Source of the DNA: Mycobacterium seoulense
Lineage (GTDB): Bacteria; Actinomycetota; Actinomycetes; Mycobacteriales; Mycobacteriaceae
Assembly (NCBI RefSeq): GCF_010731595.1
Contig: NZ_AP022582.1
Span: 2,914,001-2,978,000 of the forward strand
DNA: 64,000 bases
Direction of reading: 5' to 3'
Position 1 is the stretch's first letter; each line of letters opens with the position of its first letter. Below the pieces are notes generated by a model. It saw nothing but the letters and a program-made list of their open reading frames with translations. It ran no database searches and was not told the origin of the DNA. The position numbers and the translations under genes were made by a program. Below, one piece after another: positions 46,995-56,221 of this stretch.

Positions 46995-49007
46995 CTACCG
47001 TGGCACGCCCAGCGCCCCCGCGAGGTCTTCGGCGGTGGTGACCGGCAGGTCGCACACCCGGCCGCGGCACACGTAGGCGGCGTCGGCGCCGGCCAACCGG
47101 TCCCGCCCGGCCAGCAGCTCCGACGAGTCCCTTTCCCCGCCCACGACGATCGCCCCGCCGGGCGCCAACCGCCGGGCATCGGCCAACAGCGCCGACCGCG
47201 ACGGATCACAGGCGACGGCGATCTGCAGAGGGCCGCGGACCGCGGCCTCCGCCACGGCCAGCCAGTGCCCCGCCGAGCGCGTCGCGCGCTCCAGCAGCAC
47301 CGAATGCGCGTTCAGCGCGCCTCCGGCGGCCCGCAGATAGCGCTCCGCGCGGTCGCCGTCGACCAGGTGCGCCGCGGTCAGCAGCGCCTCGGTGATCGAC
47401 GACGCGCCCGACGGAGTCGCCCCGTCGAGCGGGTCTGCGGGCCTCAGCATCAGCCGCTCGGCGTCGTCGGCGGTGTCGAACCAGCGGCCGGGCTGCTCCG
47501 GGTCGGTGAAGTGCCGCAGCGCGGTGTCGAGCAGGTCGGTCGCCGCGGTCAGCCAATCCGCGTGGGCGTCCAGCTGGTACAGGGCGAGCAGGCCGGTGGC
47601 CAGCATCGCGTGGTCTTCGAGGATGGCGGCGCTGTCGCCGACCACTCCGCCGAGGCTGGCGCGCCGGAGCCGCCCGTCGACCAGGTGCAAGCCCAGCACC
47701 GCGGTGGCGCAGTCCCGCGCGGCGCGGGCCAACTCGGGCTGGTCCAGGGCCACGCCGGCCTCGGCCAGCGCGGTGATCGCCAGCCCGTTCCAGGACGTGA
47801 CGACCTTGTCGTCGCGTCCCGGCTGGGCCCGGGTGCGCCGGGCGGCCAGCAGCGCGGCCCGGGCCCGTTCGAGCCGCTGCGGGTCGTCGGGGTCGGCGGG
47901 CAACTGCAGCACCGAGGCCCCGTGTTCGAAGGTGCCCGCCGCGGTGACATCGAAAACCGTTGCGGCCCAGGCGCCGTCGGCGGGCCCGAGGGTCTCGATG
48001 AGCTGCCCGGGCGTCCAGACATAGGTCGAGCCCTCGCGGCCGTCCGCGTCGGCGTCCAGCGACGACGTGAACATGGGGCCGTCGGCCAGATCGTCGAGCA
48101 GAAAGCGCGCGGTCTGGGCGGCGACCCGGCGCGCCAGCGGATCGCCGGTCCGCCGGGCCCAGTGCGCGTAGACCCGCAGCAGCAGCGCGTTGTCGTACAG
48201 CATCTTCTCGAAATGCGGTACCACCCAAGCGTTGTCGACGCTGTAGCGGGCGAACCCGCCGGCGAGCTGGTCGTAGATGCCGCCGCGGGCCATCGCGTTG
48301 CCGGTGCGCGCGACCGCCTCGAGCGCGGCCGCCGACCCGGTGCGCTCGTAGTGCCGCAGTAACGCCTCGAGCATCGCCGACGGCGGGAATTTCGGCGCGC
48401 CGCCGAAGCCGCCGTGCACCGCGTCCTGGTCGTCGAGCACCGCGGCGACCGCGTGGTCACACAGCGTCGGTGCGACGTCGGGGCCGCCGGAGGGCAAGCC
48501 GGACGCCATCGCGCGCAGTTCACCGGCGATGGCGTCGGACGCGTCCTCCACCTCGCCGCGGCGCTGCTGCCAGGTCGTGGAAACGGCCGAAAGCAGCTGC
48601 AGGAAGCTCTCTTTCGGGTAATAGGTACCGCAGAAGAAAGGCCGGCCGTCGGGCGTCAGGAAACACGTCATCGGCCATCCGCCGCGGCCGGTGAGCGCCA
48701 CGGTGGCGTTCATGTACACGGCGTCGAGGTCCGGGCGTTCCTCGCGGTCGACCTTGACGCAGACGAATCCGGAGTTCATGGCGGCGGCCACCTCGTCGTC
48801 CTCGAACGACTCGTGGGCCATGACGTGACACCAGTGGCAGGCGGCGTAGCCGATGGAGAGCAGGATTGGCACATCACGCTCGGCCGCGGCCGCCAGCGCC
48901 TGCGGGGTCCACTGCTGCCAGTGCACCGGGTTGTCGGCGTGCTGGCGCAGGTACGGGCTGGTCGCCAGCCCGAGGGTGTTGGTCGCGGCAGGGTCAGCCG
49001 GGCTCAT
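46995..49007 (-). CDS. Thioredoxin-domain protein, YyaL/SPATA20 family
   Basis: 670 aa. An N-terminal thioredoxin-like domain has C57-H-W-C60 in AACHWCHVMAHESFED, followed by a (alpha/alpha)6-type domain with SSLDADADGREGSTYVW and HDAMLATGLLALYQL-like helices. The family is the DUF255/YyaL/SPATA20 group, function unknown; fusion with a glycosidase-like fold suggests a redox-linked carbohydrate role, which is inference. Matches Rv1084. Its ATG overlaps the end of the Rv1083-like gene. Confidence 0.9.
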   Translation of the reverse strand: MSPADPAATNTLGLATSPYLRQHADNPVHWQQWTPQALAAAAERDVPILLSIGYAACHWCHVMAHESFEDDEVAAAMNSGFVCVKVDREERPDLDAVYMNATVALTGRGGWPMTCFLTPDGRPFFCGTYYPKESFLQLLSAVSTTWQQRRGEVEDASDAIAGELRAMASGLPSGGPDVAPTLCDHAVAAVLDDQDAVHGGFGGAPKFPPSAMLEALLRHYERTGSAAALEAVARTGNAMARGGIYDQLAGGFARYSVDNAWVVPHFEKMLYDNALLLRVYAHWARRTGDPLARRVAAQTARFLLDDLADGPMFTSSLDADADGREGSTYVWTPGQLIETLGPADGAWAATVFDVTAAGTFEHGASVLQLPADPDDPQRLERARAALLAARRTRAQPGRDDKVVTSWNGLAITALAEAGVALDQPELARAARDCATAVLGLHLVDGRLRRASLGGVVGDSAAILEDHAMLATGLLALYQLDAHADWLTAATDLLDTALRHFTDPEQPGRWFDTADDAERLMLRPADPLDGATPSGASSITEALLTAAHLVDGDRAERYLRAAGGALNAHSVLLERATRSAGHWLAVAEAAVRGPLQIAVACDPSRSALLADARRLAPGGAIVVGGERDSSELLAGRDRLAGADAAYVCRGRVCDLPVTTAEDLAGALGVPR

Positions 49008-49311
49008 CGCCGGGTCCCGGTGCCCGCTCCGATCCGTGCTCCTGGCCCGGGGGCTGTCCGTCGGTGTCGTCGACCGCGTCGGTGCCCTCGTCGGCGGCCT
49101 GGTCGGGCTCGGGGTGTTTGGGGTCGAACGAGTCGGGCACCTTCTTCAGCTGCCGATTCATCGATCGCAGCAGCAAGAGCGTGGCGATCAGCAGCAGCAC
49201 GACGATCAGCAGCCCGATCGGGCTGGCCTTGCCGAAGTCCGGGCCGGTGTGCTGGGGCGCGCCATCGGCCAGCCAGCCGGCGGCCGCGCTCGCAACGAAA
49301 AAGTGGCTCAC
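48994..49311 (-). CDS. Small single-pass membrane protein (Rv1083-like)
   Basis: 105 aa. A membrane helix ([20 protein letters not shown], about 32-51) precedes a basic turn and an acidic Pro/Asp-rich tail. It overlaps mca by 4 nt upstream and the thioredoxin-domain gene by 14 nt downstream, so it is embedded in the mca operon. No function known. Confidence 0.8.
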   Translation of the reverse strand: MSHFFVASAAAGWLADGAPQHTGPDFGKASPIGLLIVVLLLIATLLLLRSMNRQLKKVPDSFDPKHPEPDQAADEGTDAVDDTDGQPPGQEHGSERAPGPGDEPG

Positions 49312-50180
49312 CCCTCAACCTCGATTCCGGCGAACAGGTCGTCCTCGGGCAGCCGGACGGGAACTCGCGAGCGCGCCAGCTCGAACTCCTCCGTCGGCCA
49401 CAACCGCTGCTGCCACTCGATGGGCGCGGCAAAGAAGTCGTGCTCGGGGTCGATCTGGGTGGTGTGCGCCCGCAGCGCGTCGTCGCGCTGGCTGAAATAC
49501 GCCGAGCACTCGACGCGCGTCGTGACCCGGGACTCGAAAGGGTCGTGCGAGGCGTCCCAGTGCTCGAGCCACTTCTTGAAGGGCGGTTCGTGACCGTGTT
49601 TGACGGCCTCGTCGTGCAGCAACTGCATCCGCGCCCGCAGGAACCCGTGGATGTAGTAGAGCTTGGACACCGCCCACGGCTCGCCCGCGTCCGGATACCG
49701 CCGATAGTCTCCGGCCGCCTCGAACGCGCCGACCGAAACCTGATGGCACCGAATGTGATCGGGATGCGGGTAGCCGCCGTTCTCGTCGTAGGTGGTCATC
49801 ACGTGCGGGCGGAACTCGCGGACCACGCGCACCAGCGCCTCGACCGACTCCTCAAGCGGCACCAGCGCGAAGCATCCTTCGGGCAGCGGGGGCGGCGGGT
49901 CCCCTTGGGGCAGGCCGGAGTCGACGAAGCCGAGCCAGGTGTGCTCGACACCGAGGATCTCGGCGGCCTTCGCCATCTCGTCGCGGCGGATCTCGGCGAT
50001 GTGGCCGTGCACCTCCGGCAGGTCCATCGCCGGGTTGAGAATGTCGCCGCGCTCGCCGCCGGTCAGCGTCACCACCAGCACGCGGTGGCCCTCGTCGGCG
50101 TAGCGGGCGAGGGTGGCCGCGCCCTTGCTGGACTCGTCGTCGGGGTGGGCGTGCACCGCCATCAACCGCAGTTCGCTCAC
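49308..50180 (-). CDS. mca: Mycothiol S-conjugate amidase
   Basis: 290 aa (288 in M. tuberculosis). The zinc ligands lie in [10 protein letters not shown] (H12, D15), the [12 protein letters not shown] segment supplies another histidine, and the family fold is that of LmbE/PIG-L deacetylases. Mca cleaves mycothiol conjugates to release mercapturic acids, detoxifying electrophiles and antibiotics. First gene of a four-gene minus-strand run (mca, Rv1083-like, thioredoxin-domain, KSI-like). Confidence 0.94.
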   Translation of the reverse strand: MSELRLMAVHAHPDDESSKGAATLARYADEGHRVLVVTLTGGERGDILNPAMDLPEVHGHIAEIRRDEMAKAAEILGVEHTWLGFVDSGLPQGDPPPPLPEGCFALVPLEESVEALVRVVREFRPHVMTTYDENGGYPHPDHIRCHQVSVGAFEAAGDYRRYPDAGEPWAVSKLYYIHGFLRARMQLLHDEAVKHGHEPPFKKWLEHWDASHDPFESRVTTRVECSAYFSQRDDALRAHTTQIDPEHDFFAAPIEWQQRLWPTEEFELARSRVPVRLPEDDLFAGIEVEG

Positions 50181-50294
50181 GTGCCCCCTTGTCGGTCTGC
50201 TGGTCGCCGGATGCGAACCTATAATTCCAGTTCTTCAGATCGTTGCATGCTGCCGGCCGGTGTCCGGCAGCCGACCGTTCAGGCATACCCCCGC

Positions 50295-50720
50295 ATGACC
50301 GAAACTTCTCCTTCGCGGCCCGAGGCCCGCTACGGGCGTGCGCGGGTGCCCCGGCGTTGGGTGATCGTCGGGCTGGGTGCGCTCGTGGCCGCGGCCGGGC
50401 TGGTGATCGCCGTCGTCGGCTACCACCGGCTGGGCACCAGTGCCGTGACGGGCACGCTGGCCGGCTATCAGGTGATCGACGACCAGACGGCGTCGGTAAC
50501 GATCAGCGTGACGCGATCCGACCCGTCGCGGCCGGTGGACTGCATCGTGCGGGTGCGGGCGAAGGACGGCAGCGAAACGGGGAGGCGGGAAGTGCTGGTC
50601 CCGCCGGCGGGGGCGGCCACGGTGCAAATGACCACCACGGTGAAGTCCAGCAAACCGCCGGTGGTGGCCGACATCTACGGGTGCGGCACCGATGTGCCCG
50701 CCTATCTGCGCCCGGCGTGA
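50295..50720 (+). CDS. DUF4307 membrane protein
   Basis: 141 aa from ATG 50295 (MTETSPSRPEARYGR). A basic start is followed by one membrane helix (VIVGLGALVAAAGLVIAVVGY) and an extracytoplasmic beta-rich domain (ITSAVTGTLAGYQVIDDQ-like, VDCIVRVRAKDGSETGRREVLVPP). The DUF4307 family is mycobacterial; function unknown. Matches Rv1081c. Divergent from mca. Confidence 0.85.
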   Translation: MTETSPSRPEARYGRARVPRRWVIVGLGALVAAAGLVIAVVGYHRLGTSAVTGTLAGYQVIDDQTASVTISVTRSDPSRPVDCIVRVRAKDGSETGRREVLVPPAGAATVQMTTTVKSSKPPVVADIYGCGTDVPAYLRPA

Positions 50721-50790
50721 CCCCGTAACAACAGCCGAACTGCGAATTTGGAGTCACCAATTGTTTGCGCGGTGGTAACATGGGTGAATG

Positions 50791-50812
50791 CACGGTTCCT
50801 GATGGGACCGTG
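50791..50812 (+). other. Hairpin in the long greA leader
   Basis: CACGGTTCC (50791-50799) and GGGACCGTG (50804-50812) form a 9-bp stem with one G-U pair and a TGAT loop. It lies in the 220-nt gap upstream of greA; TAACAT at 50776-50781 is a possible -10 box just before it, which would make the hairpin near the 5' end of the transcript. No matching -35 was found. Confidence 0.4.
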
Positions 50813-50940
50813 TATTGCTGCATTAAGGCCGTGAGCAGAACGGATCGGCAGCACACGGGGGCAGACCCGGATACTCCGGCGGCGGGGTCAACAGGCTTAC
50901 GCGGTTACCGCGGAACGACAACACAAGGAGCACGACAAAG

Positions 50941-51435
50941 ATGACGGACACTTCGGTGACGTGGCTGACCCAGGAGTCACATGACCGGCTGAAGGCGGAG
51001 CTCGATCAGTTGATCGCGAATCGTCCGGTCATCGCCGCGGAAATCAACGACCGCCGTGAAGAGGGCGACCTGCGCGAGAACGGCGGCTACCACGCCGCCC
51101 GCGAAGAGCAAGGCCAGCAGGAGGCCCGCATTCGTCAGCTGCAGGACCTGCTCAACAATGCCAAGGTCGGCGAGGCGCCCAAGCAGTCCGGGGTCGCGTT
51201 GCCCGGATCGGTGGTGAAGGTCTACTACAACGGCGACAAGTCGGACACCGAGACCTTCCTGATCGCCACCCGCCAGGAGGGCGTCAACGACGGCAAGCTC
51301 GAGGTGTATTCGCCCAACTCACCGCTGGGCGGCGCGCTGATCGACGCCAAGGTCGGCGAGACCCGCAGCTACGTCGTGCCCAACGGCAACACCGTCGAGG
51401 TCACGCTGGTCAGCGCGGAGCCCTACCACTCCTAG
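50941..51435 (+). CDS. greA: Transcription elongation factor GreA
   Basis: 164 aa from ATG 50941, behind AAGGAG. The N-terminal antiparallel coiled coil ([57 protein letters not shown]) bears the acidic tip residues in EEGDLREN, and the C-terminal FKBP-like domain follows. GreA rescues stalled RNA polymerase by stimulating transcript cleavage. It has an unusually long 5' gap (220 nt). Matches Rv1080c. Confidence 0.96.
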   Translation: MTDTSVTWLTQESHDRLKAELDQLIANRPVIAAEINDRREEGDLRENGGYHAAREEQGQQEARIRQLQDLLNNAKVGEAPKQSGVALPGSVVKVYYNGDKSDTETFLIATRQEGVNDGKLEVYSPNSPLGGALIDAKVGETRSYVVPNGNTVEVTLVSAEPYHS

Positions 51436-51457
51436 CCGCGCCCGCGGGTCCCGGCGG

Positions 51458-52618
51458 CTAAGCCAGCGCCTGGTCGAGATCGGCCAGCAGGTCGGCGACG
51501 TCCTCGATGCCCACCGACAGCCGGACGAGGTCGTCGGGCACTTCCAGTTGCGAACCGGCCGTGGACGCGTGCGTCATGGCGCTGGGGTGTTCGATGAGTG
51601 ACTCGACGCCGCCGAGCGATTCGGCCAGGATGAACACCTCGGTGCGGGCGCAGAGATCCCGGGCGGCCTGCCGGCCGCCGCGCATGCGCACCGACACCAT
51701 GCCGCCGAAGCCGTGCATCTGCCGGGCGGCGATGTCATGCCCGGGGTGGCCGGGCAGGCCCGGGTACAGCACGGTGCTCACCGCCTGATGCCCGTCGAGG
51801 AATTCCGCGACGGCCGAAGCGTTTTCGCTGTGCCGCTGCATCCGCAGCACCAGGGTCTTCAGGCCGCGCATGGTCAGGTAGGCGTCGAACGGGCCGGGCA
51901 CCGCGCCGGCCCCGTTCTGCAGGAAGGCGAAGGCCTCGTCCAGCGCGGCGTCGTCGGTGATCAACGCGCCGCCCACCACGTCGGAGTGGCCACCGATGTA
52001 CTTGGTGGTCGAATGCAGCACCACGTCGGCGCCCAGCGTCAACGGCTGCTGCAGCGCGGGCGAGGCAAATGTGTTGTCCACCAACACCTTTACCGACGAT
52101 TGCTTGGCCAGTTCCGCGAGGGCCGCGATGTCGGCGATGGACAGCAGCGGGTTGGTCGGCGTCTCCACCCAGATCAGGCGCGTGTGCGGGGTGATCGCGG
52201 CGCGGACGGCGTCCACGTCGGACAGGGCCACCGGGGTGTAGCGGACGCCCCACTGCGTGAACACCTTGTCGATCAGCCGGAAGGTGCCGCCGTAGGCGTC
52301 GTTGGGGATGATCACGTGGTCGCCGGGCCGCAACATGGCGCGCAGCGCGCAGTCGGTGGCGGCCATGCCCGAACCGAACGCCCGCCCGTAACCGCCCCCC
52401 TCGACGGCCGCGAGCGAGGCCTCGAGCGCGGCACGCGTCGGGTTGCCGGTCCGCGCGTACTCGAACCCGCCGCGCAGCGCACCGACGCCATCCTGGGCGA
52501 ACGTGCTGCTGGCGTAGATCGGGGCGTTGACCGCCCCGGTCGCCGGGTCCGGCCGGTAGCCGGCGTGGATCGCCTTGGTGGCGAGTCCGGTGAAGTGTCC
52601 GTTGCGGTCGGCGCTCAT
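51458..52618 (-). CDS. metB: Cystathionine gamma-synthase
   Basis: 386 aa, PLP-dependent Cys/Met-metabolism fold. The lysine is K206 in LHSTTKYIGG, and FEYARTGNPTRAALE, VETPTNPLL and SLGGVESLIEHPSAMTHA are conserved. It joins O-succinylhomoserine (or acetylated form) with cysteine to make cystathionine. Together with cbs, 2 kb away, it supports transsulfuration. Matches Rv1079. Confidence 0.95.
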   Translation of the reverse strand: MSADRNGHFTGLATKAIHAGYRPDPATGAVNAPIYASSTFAQDGVGALRGGFEYARTGNPTRAALEASLAAVEGGGYGRAFGSGMAATDCALRAMLRPGDHVIIPNDAYGGTFRLIDKVFTQWGVRYTPVALSDVDAVRAAITPHTRLIWVETPTNPLLSIADIAALAELAKQSSVKVLVDNTFASPALQQPLTLGADVVLHSTTKYIGGHSDVVGGALITDDAALDEAFAFLQNGAGAVPGPFDAYLTMRGLKTLVLRMQRHSENASAVAEFLDGHQAVSTVLYPGLPGHPGHDIAARQMHGFGGMVSVRMRGGRQAARDLCARTEVFILAESLGGVESLIEHPSAMTHASTAGSQLEVPDDLVRLSVGIEDVADLLADLDQALA

Positions 52619-52666
52619 CGACGATCAGCCTAGGCGACGGCCGCCCCGGCTACCGCGTCCGCACGA

Positions 52667-53380
52667 CTACCTCGGCTGGTCCTCGGTCCCGTCGAGCGGC
52701 AGGCAGACCGTCGTCATGATCTTGTCCGCCAACGTTTGCCGCTTCGAATCCCACAGCGGGAAAAGGAAACCGATGAAGCAGATGATCGCGTCCACGAAGT
52801 GGGCGAGGGAACGCACGACCGACATTCCGAAACCGATCGGCTGGCCGGTGACCTCACTGACGACCTTGAACTTCATCACCGACTTGCCGACGCTCGACCC
52901 GATGGTGCCCTGGCGGTAGCCGTAATTCCAAATCAGGTAGCACAGCCCCACCAGCGATGCCAACCACTGTGCGGCCATGCCGATGGTCGAGTTCTGCGTT
53001 GCGCAGTATTGATTGACGGCGTACTGCGTGACATCGGTGACGCACGCCGTCTGCTGCGTGGCGACCAGGATGCCGGTCCCGATCCCGTGCACGACGGCGT
53101 ACGGGAGGATGTCGATGATGAACGCGACGAGCCGGGTCAGCCACGGCGTGTAGGACTCCGTCGGCAAGGTGCGGATCGCCGGTCCGGGGGGAGGTGGGGC
53201 GTACCCACCCGCCGACGGCGGGGGCGGCGGGTAGGAGCCGCCGCCGGGCGGGGGCGGGGGCGGCGGGTAGGACGCACCGGCGGGCGCCGGCGGAGGGGGC
53301 GGGGTCTCGTGCCCGCCGGACGACCCGGGCGTCGGGGGAGGTGGCGGGTAAGTGCCGCCGGGCGGCGGTTGATCGGTCAT
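52667..53380 (-). CDS. pra: Proline-rich antigen with RDD domain
   Basis: 237 aa from ATG 53380. The first 80 residues are YPPPPPP-type repeats, then an RDD-family membrane domain of about four helices (AFIIDILPYAVVHGIGTGILV, VGLCYLIWNYGY, and so on) ending CFIGFLFPLWDSKRQTLADKI. The Pro-rich N-terminus is the classical mycobacterial 36-kDa-type antigen. RDD proteins have no settled role. Matches Rv1078. Confidence 0.92.
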   Translation of the reverse strand: MTDQPPPGGTYPPPPPTPGSSGGHETPPPPPAPAGASYPPPPPPPGGGSYPPPPPSAGGYAPPPPGPAIRTLPTESYTPWLTRLVAFIIDILPYAVVHGIGTGILVATQQTACVTDVTQYAVNQYCATQNSTIGMAAQWLASLVGLCYLIWNYGYRQGTIGSSVGKSVMKFKVVSEVTGQPIGFGMSVVRSLAHFVDAIICFIGFLFPLWDSKRQTLADKIMTTVCLPLDGTEDQPR

Positions 53381-53458
53381 GGGCACCCTTTCCACTGCGG
53401 ACCAGCTGACCCAGGCCGCATTACAGTACCTGAGCGCGCAGCGGCCGGGCGAGATTCG

Positions 53459-54853
53459 CTAGCGTCGGCGCGGGCCGTCGGAGAGGAAGCCGAGCAGGTC
53501 ATACCGGGTGATCACCCCGACCGGTTTGCCCTCTTCGACCACCATCAACGCGTCCCAGTCGCGCAGCGCCTTGCCGGCCGCGCTGACCAGCTCTCCCGCG
53601 CCGATCATCGGCAGCGGCGGGCTCATGTGCATCGCGACGGCGTCGGCCAATTTGGCCCGGCCCTCGAAAACGGCCGACAGTAGTTCGCGCTCGGAGACGC
53701 TGCCGGCCACCTCGCCGGCCATCACCGGCGGCTCGGCGCCGACCACGGGCATCTGGGACACCCCGTACTCGCGCAGGATGCCGATGGCGTCGCGCACGGT
53801 CTCGGATGGATGCGTGTGCACCAGGTCGGGCAGCTCGCCCGATTTGCGGCGCAGCACGTCGCCCACCCTGGCCTGTTCGGTCGAGCCGTCCAGACGGCTG
53901 CGCAGGAACCCGTACGACGACATCCAGGCGTCGTTGAAGATCTTCGCCATGTAGCCGCGCCCGCCGTCGGGCAGCAACACCACGACCAGCGCGTCGGGCC
54001 CGGCCTCCTCGGCGACCTTCAGCGCGGCCACCACGGCCATCCCGCAGGAACCCCCGACCAGCATCGCCTCCTCGCGGGCCAGCCGCCTGGTCATGTCGAA
54101 CGAGTCGGAGTCGGACACGGCGATGATCTCGTCGGGCACCGTGCGGTCGTATGCAGCCGGCCAGAAATCCTCGCCGACGCCCTCGACCAGGTAGGGCCGG
54201 CCGGTGCCCCCGGAATACACCGACCCCTCGGGGTCCGCGCCGATGATGCGCACGGCACCGCCGGACACCTCTTTGAGGTAGCGACCCGCGCCGGTGATCG
54301 TGCCGCCGGTGCCGATGCCGGCGACGAAGTGGGTGACCTTGCCGTCGGTGTCGGCCCAGATCTCCGGGCCGGTGGTGGCGTAGTGACTGGCCGGGCCCTC
54401 CGGGTTGGCGTACTGGTCGGGCTTCCAGGCGCCGTCGATCTCTCGGGTAAGCCGGTCGGAGACGCTGTAGTAGCTGTCCGGGTGGTCAGGCGGCACCGCC
54501 GTCGGGCAGACGACCACCTCCGCGCCGTAGGCGAGCAGCACGTTGCGCTTGTCCTCGCCGACCTTGTCGGGACAGACGAACACGCACTTGTACCCGCGCT
54601 GTTGGGCCACCAGCGCCAGTCCGACGCCGGTGTTGCCCGAGGTGGGTTCGACGATGGTGCCGCCGGGCTTCAGCAGCCCGCTCGCTTCGGCGGCGTCGAT
54701 CATCCTCACCGCGATCCGGTCCTTCGAGCTGCCTCCAGGGTTGAGGTACTCGACCTTGGCCGCCACAGTGCCGGCGCCCTCGGGAACGACGGAATTCAGG
54801 CGTACCAGCGGCGTGCCGCCGATGAGCTCACTGATGTGCTGGGCGATCCGCAT
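53459..54853 (-). CDS. cbs: Cystathionine beta-synthase
   Basis: 464 aa. The PLP lysine is K44 in GGSSKDRIAVRM, with PTSGNTGVGLA, GTGGTITGAGR and SCGMAV loops; two C-terminal CBS domains (about 330-460) complete the usual arrangement. It condenses serine and homocysteine into cystathionine, the first step of reverse transsulfuration. It is co-directional with metB and pra downstream, and with lipU upstream. Confidence 0.95.
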   Translation of the reverse strand: MRIAQHISELIGGTPLVRLNSVVPEGAGTVAAKVEYLNPGGSSKDRIAVRMIDAAEASGLLKPGGTIVEPTSGNTGVGLALVAQQRGYKCVFVCPDKVGEDKRNVLLAYGAEVVVCPTAVPPDHPDSYYSVSDRLTREIDGAWKPDQYANPEGPASHYATTGPEIWADTDGKVTHFVAGIGTGGTITGAGRYLKEVSGGAVRIIGADPEGSVYSGGTGRPYLVEGVGEDFWPAAYDRTVPDEIIAVSDSDSFDMTRRLAREEAMLVGGSCGMAVVAALKVAEEAGPDALVVVLLPDGGRGYMAKIFNDAWMSSYGFLRSRLDGSTEQARVGDVLRRKSGELPDLVHTHPSETVRDAIGILREYGVSQMPVVGAEPPVMAGEVAGSVSERELLSAVFEGRAKLADAVAMHMSPPLPMIGAGELVSAAGKALRDWDALMVVEEGKPVGVITRYDLLGFLSDGPRRR

Positions 54854-54923
54854 GGGTTCATCGTCTCAGGCACGTCTTGGGGGTGCGCGGCGCGCTTACC
54901 TTTGATCGGCAACCGCCGCCGGG

Positions 54924-55991
54924 CTACCCGGTGGCCTCGCGGATGTAGTCCCCGATCTGGCGGAGCGAGCGAACCGCCTCCGGCACCATCGGCGCGGCCA
55001 GCTGGAAGTCGTGGATCTGGCCGGGCCACACCCGCACCTCGGCCGGCACACCGACCGCCGCCAGCCGGCTCGCCGCCAGCCGCGCGTCGTGCAGCAGCAC
55101 CTCGGAGCCCGAGACGTGGATCAGCGTCCGCGGCAGGCCCGGTTTGATGTGCTCCAGCGGCTCGTAGATCTCCTCGGGCCTGCCCGCGACTTTGCGCTTC
55201 TGGGCCGCGCTGGCAACCAGCTCGGCGAGCGCGTCGAACGCCCGGGTGGAGAACATCGCGTCGGTGTTGATGTTCGGGTGCGCCTGCTTGCATTCCTTCG
55301 CCAGCTGCAGCAGCGGCGAGATCATCACCAGGGCCGCAGGTTCCTCGTCTTCCTCCTGGAGGCGTTGCGCCAGCGCGAGGGCCAGGTAGCCGCCGGCGGA
55401 GTCACCGGCCAGCACGATCTGATCCGGCTGGTATCCCCGCAGCCGCAGCCATTGGTAGCCGTCGTGACAGTCGTCGAGAGCCATCCCGATCGAATGCTTG
55501 GGCAACAGCCGGTAATTGACCACCAGGACCGGCGAGTCGGCGAAGTTCGACAGCGCCTCGACCAGCCGGCCGTGCGAGTTCGCCCCGCACGTCAGAAACG
55601 CGCCGCCGTGGAAGTAGACGACCACCCGGCGGGTGCCGTCGGCGGGCAGCACGCCGGGGGCGCGCACCAGCTGCGCCGAGGCGTTGGGCAACTTCACCGT
55701 CTCGCGGACCGTGGCCGACACCGGGAGAACCACCCGGGCGGCCAGGTCGATGAGGCCCCACGGCCAGGGAAAGTTGGGGACGTGGCTGCCGACGGACAGG
55801 ACCGGCCGGACGGTCATGCGCGTCGTCAGGTTGGCCACCCGCGCAGCAACGCTCGGCCCGGATTCGAGGACCTCGACCGGGGTGCCATCGCTCATCGCGA
55901 ACTTGCGGGTCTTGGCTCTGCGGGCCCGCAGGATGTCGTGTGGACGAAGGGCATTCCGGGGCAGGCCGGATACCTTGCCGGGTGCGCTCAT
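54924..55991 (-). CDS. lipU: Alpha/beta hydrolase lipase (HSL family)
   Basis: 355 aa from ATG 55991 (TTG 56000 adds three residues). Oxyanion HGG (128-130) in YFHGGAFLTCG and nucleophile S198 in LAGDSAGG mark a hormone-sensitive-lipase-type esterase. Longer than the 297 aa I recall for M. tuberculosis LipU, with about 60 extra N-terminal residues that look coding (basic, then SVAARVANLTTRM). Starts the lipU-cbs-pra-metB block. Confidence 0.9.
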   Translation of the reverse strand: MSAPGKVSGLPRNALRPHDILRARRAKTRKFAMSDGTPVEVLESGPSVAARVANLTTRMTVRPVLSVGSHVPNFPWPWGLIDLAARVVLPVSATVRETVKLPNASAQLVRAPGVLPADGTRRVVVYFHGGAFLTCGANSHGRLVEALSNFADSPVLVVNYRLLPKHSIGMALDDCHDGYQWLRLRGYQPDQIVLAGDSAGGYLALALAQRLQEEDEEPAALVMISPLLQLAKECKQAHPNINTDAMFSTRAFDALAELVASAAQKRKVAGRPEEIYEPLEHIKPGLPRTLIHVSGSEVLLHDARLAASRLAAVGVPAEVRVWPGQIHDFQLAAPMVPEAVRSLRQIGDYIREATG

Positions 55992-56221
55992 GCTCAACAC
56001 TTCCTACGCCGTTGTAGTGCGATACAGCATGTGACGAGGCGGCCAAGCGTCTGGTTCAGCCGTTTGCTCGAGGCGCTCAACCGACCCCTGGGGATCAGCG
56101 TGACAGGCATTTCTTGGGGCAACGTTTGAATAGCCTGATTCGATACCAATTCGTTTCCCGCCGTGATCGGATTGTTGGTCAGCCGACCCCGCAAACATGC
56201 AAGCCGAACTAAACTGGTTTC

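Noticed and set aside
48414..50720. 768-codon plus-strand frame over the mca operon
   Set aside because: Only 50295-50720 (DUF4307) is real; the upstream part is antisense to well-supported genes.
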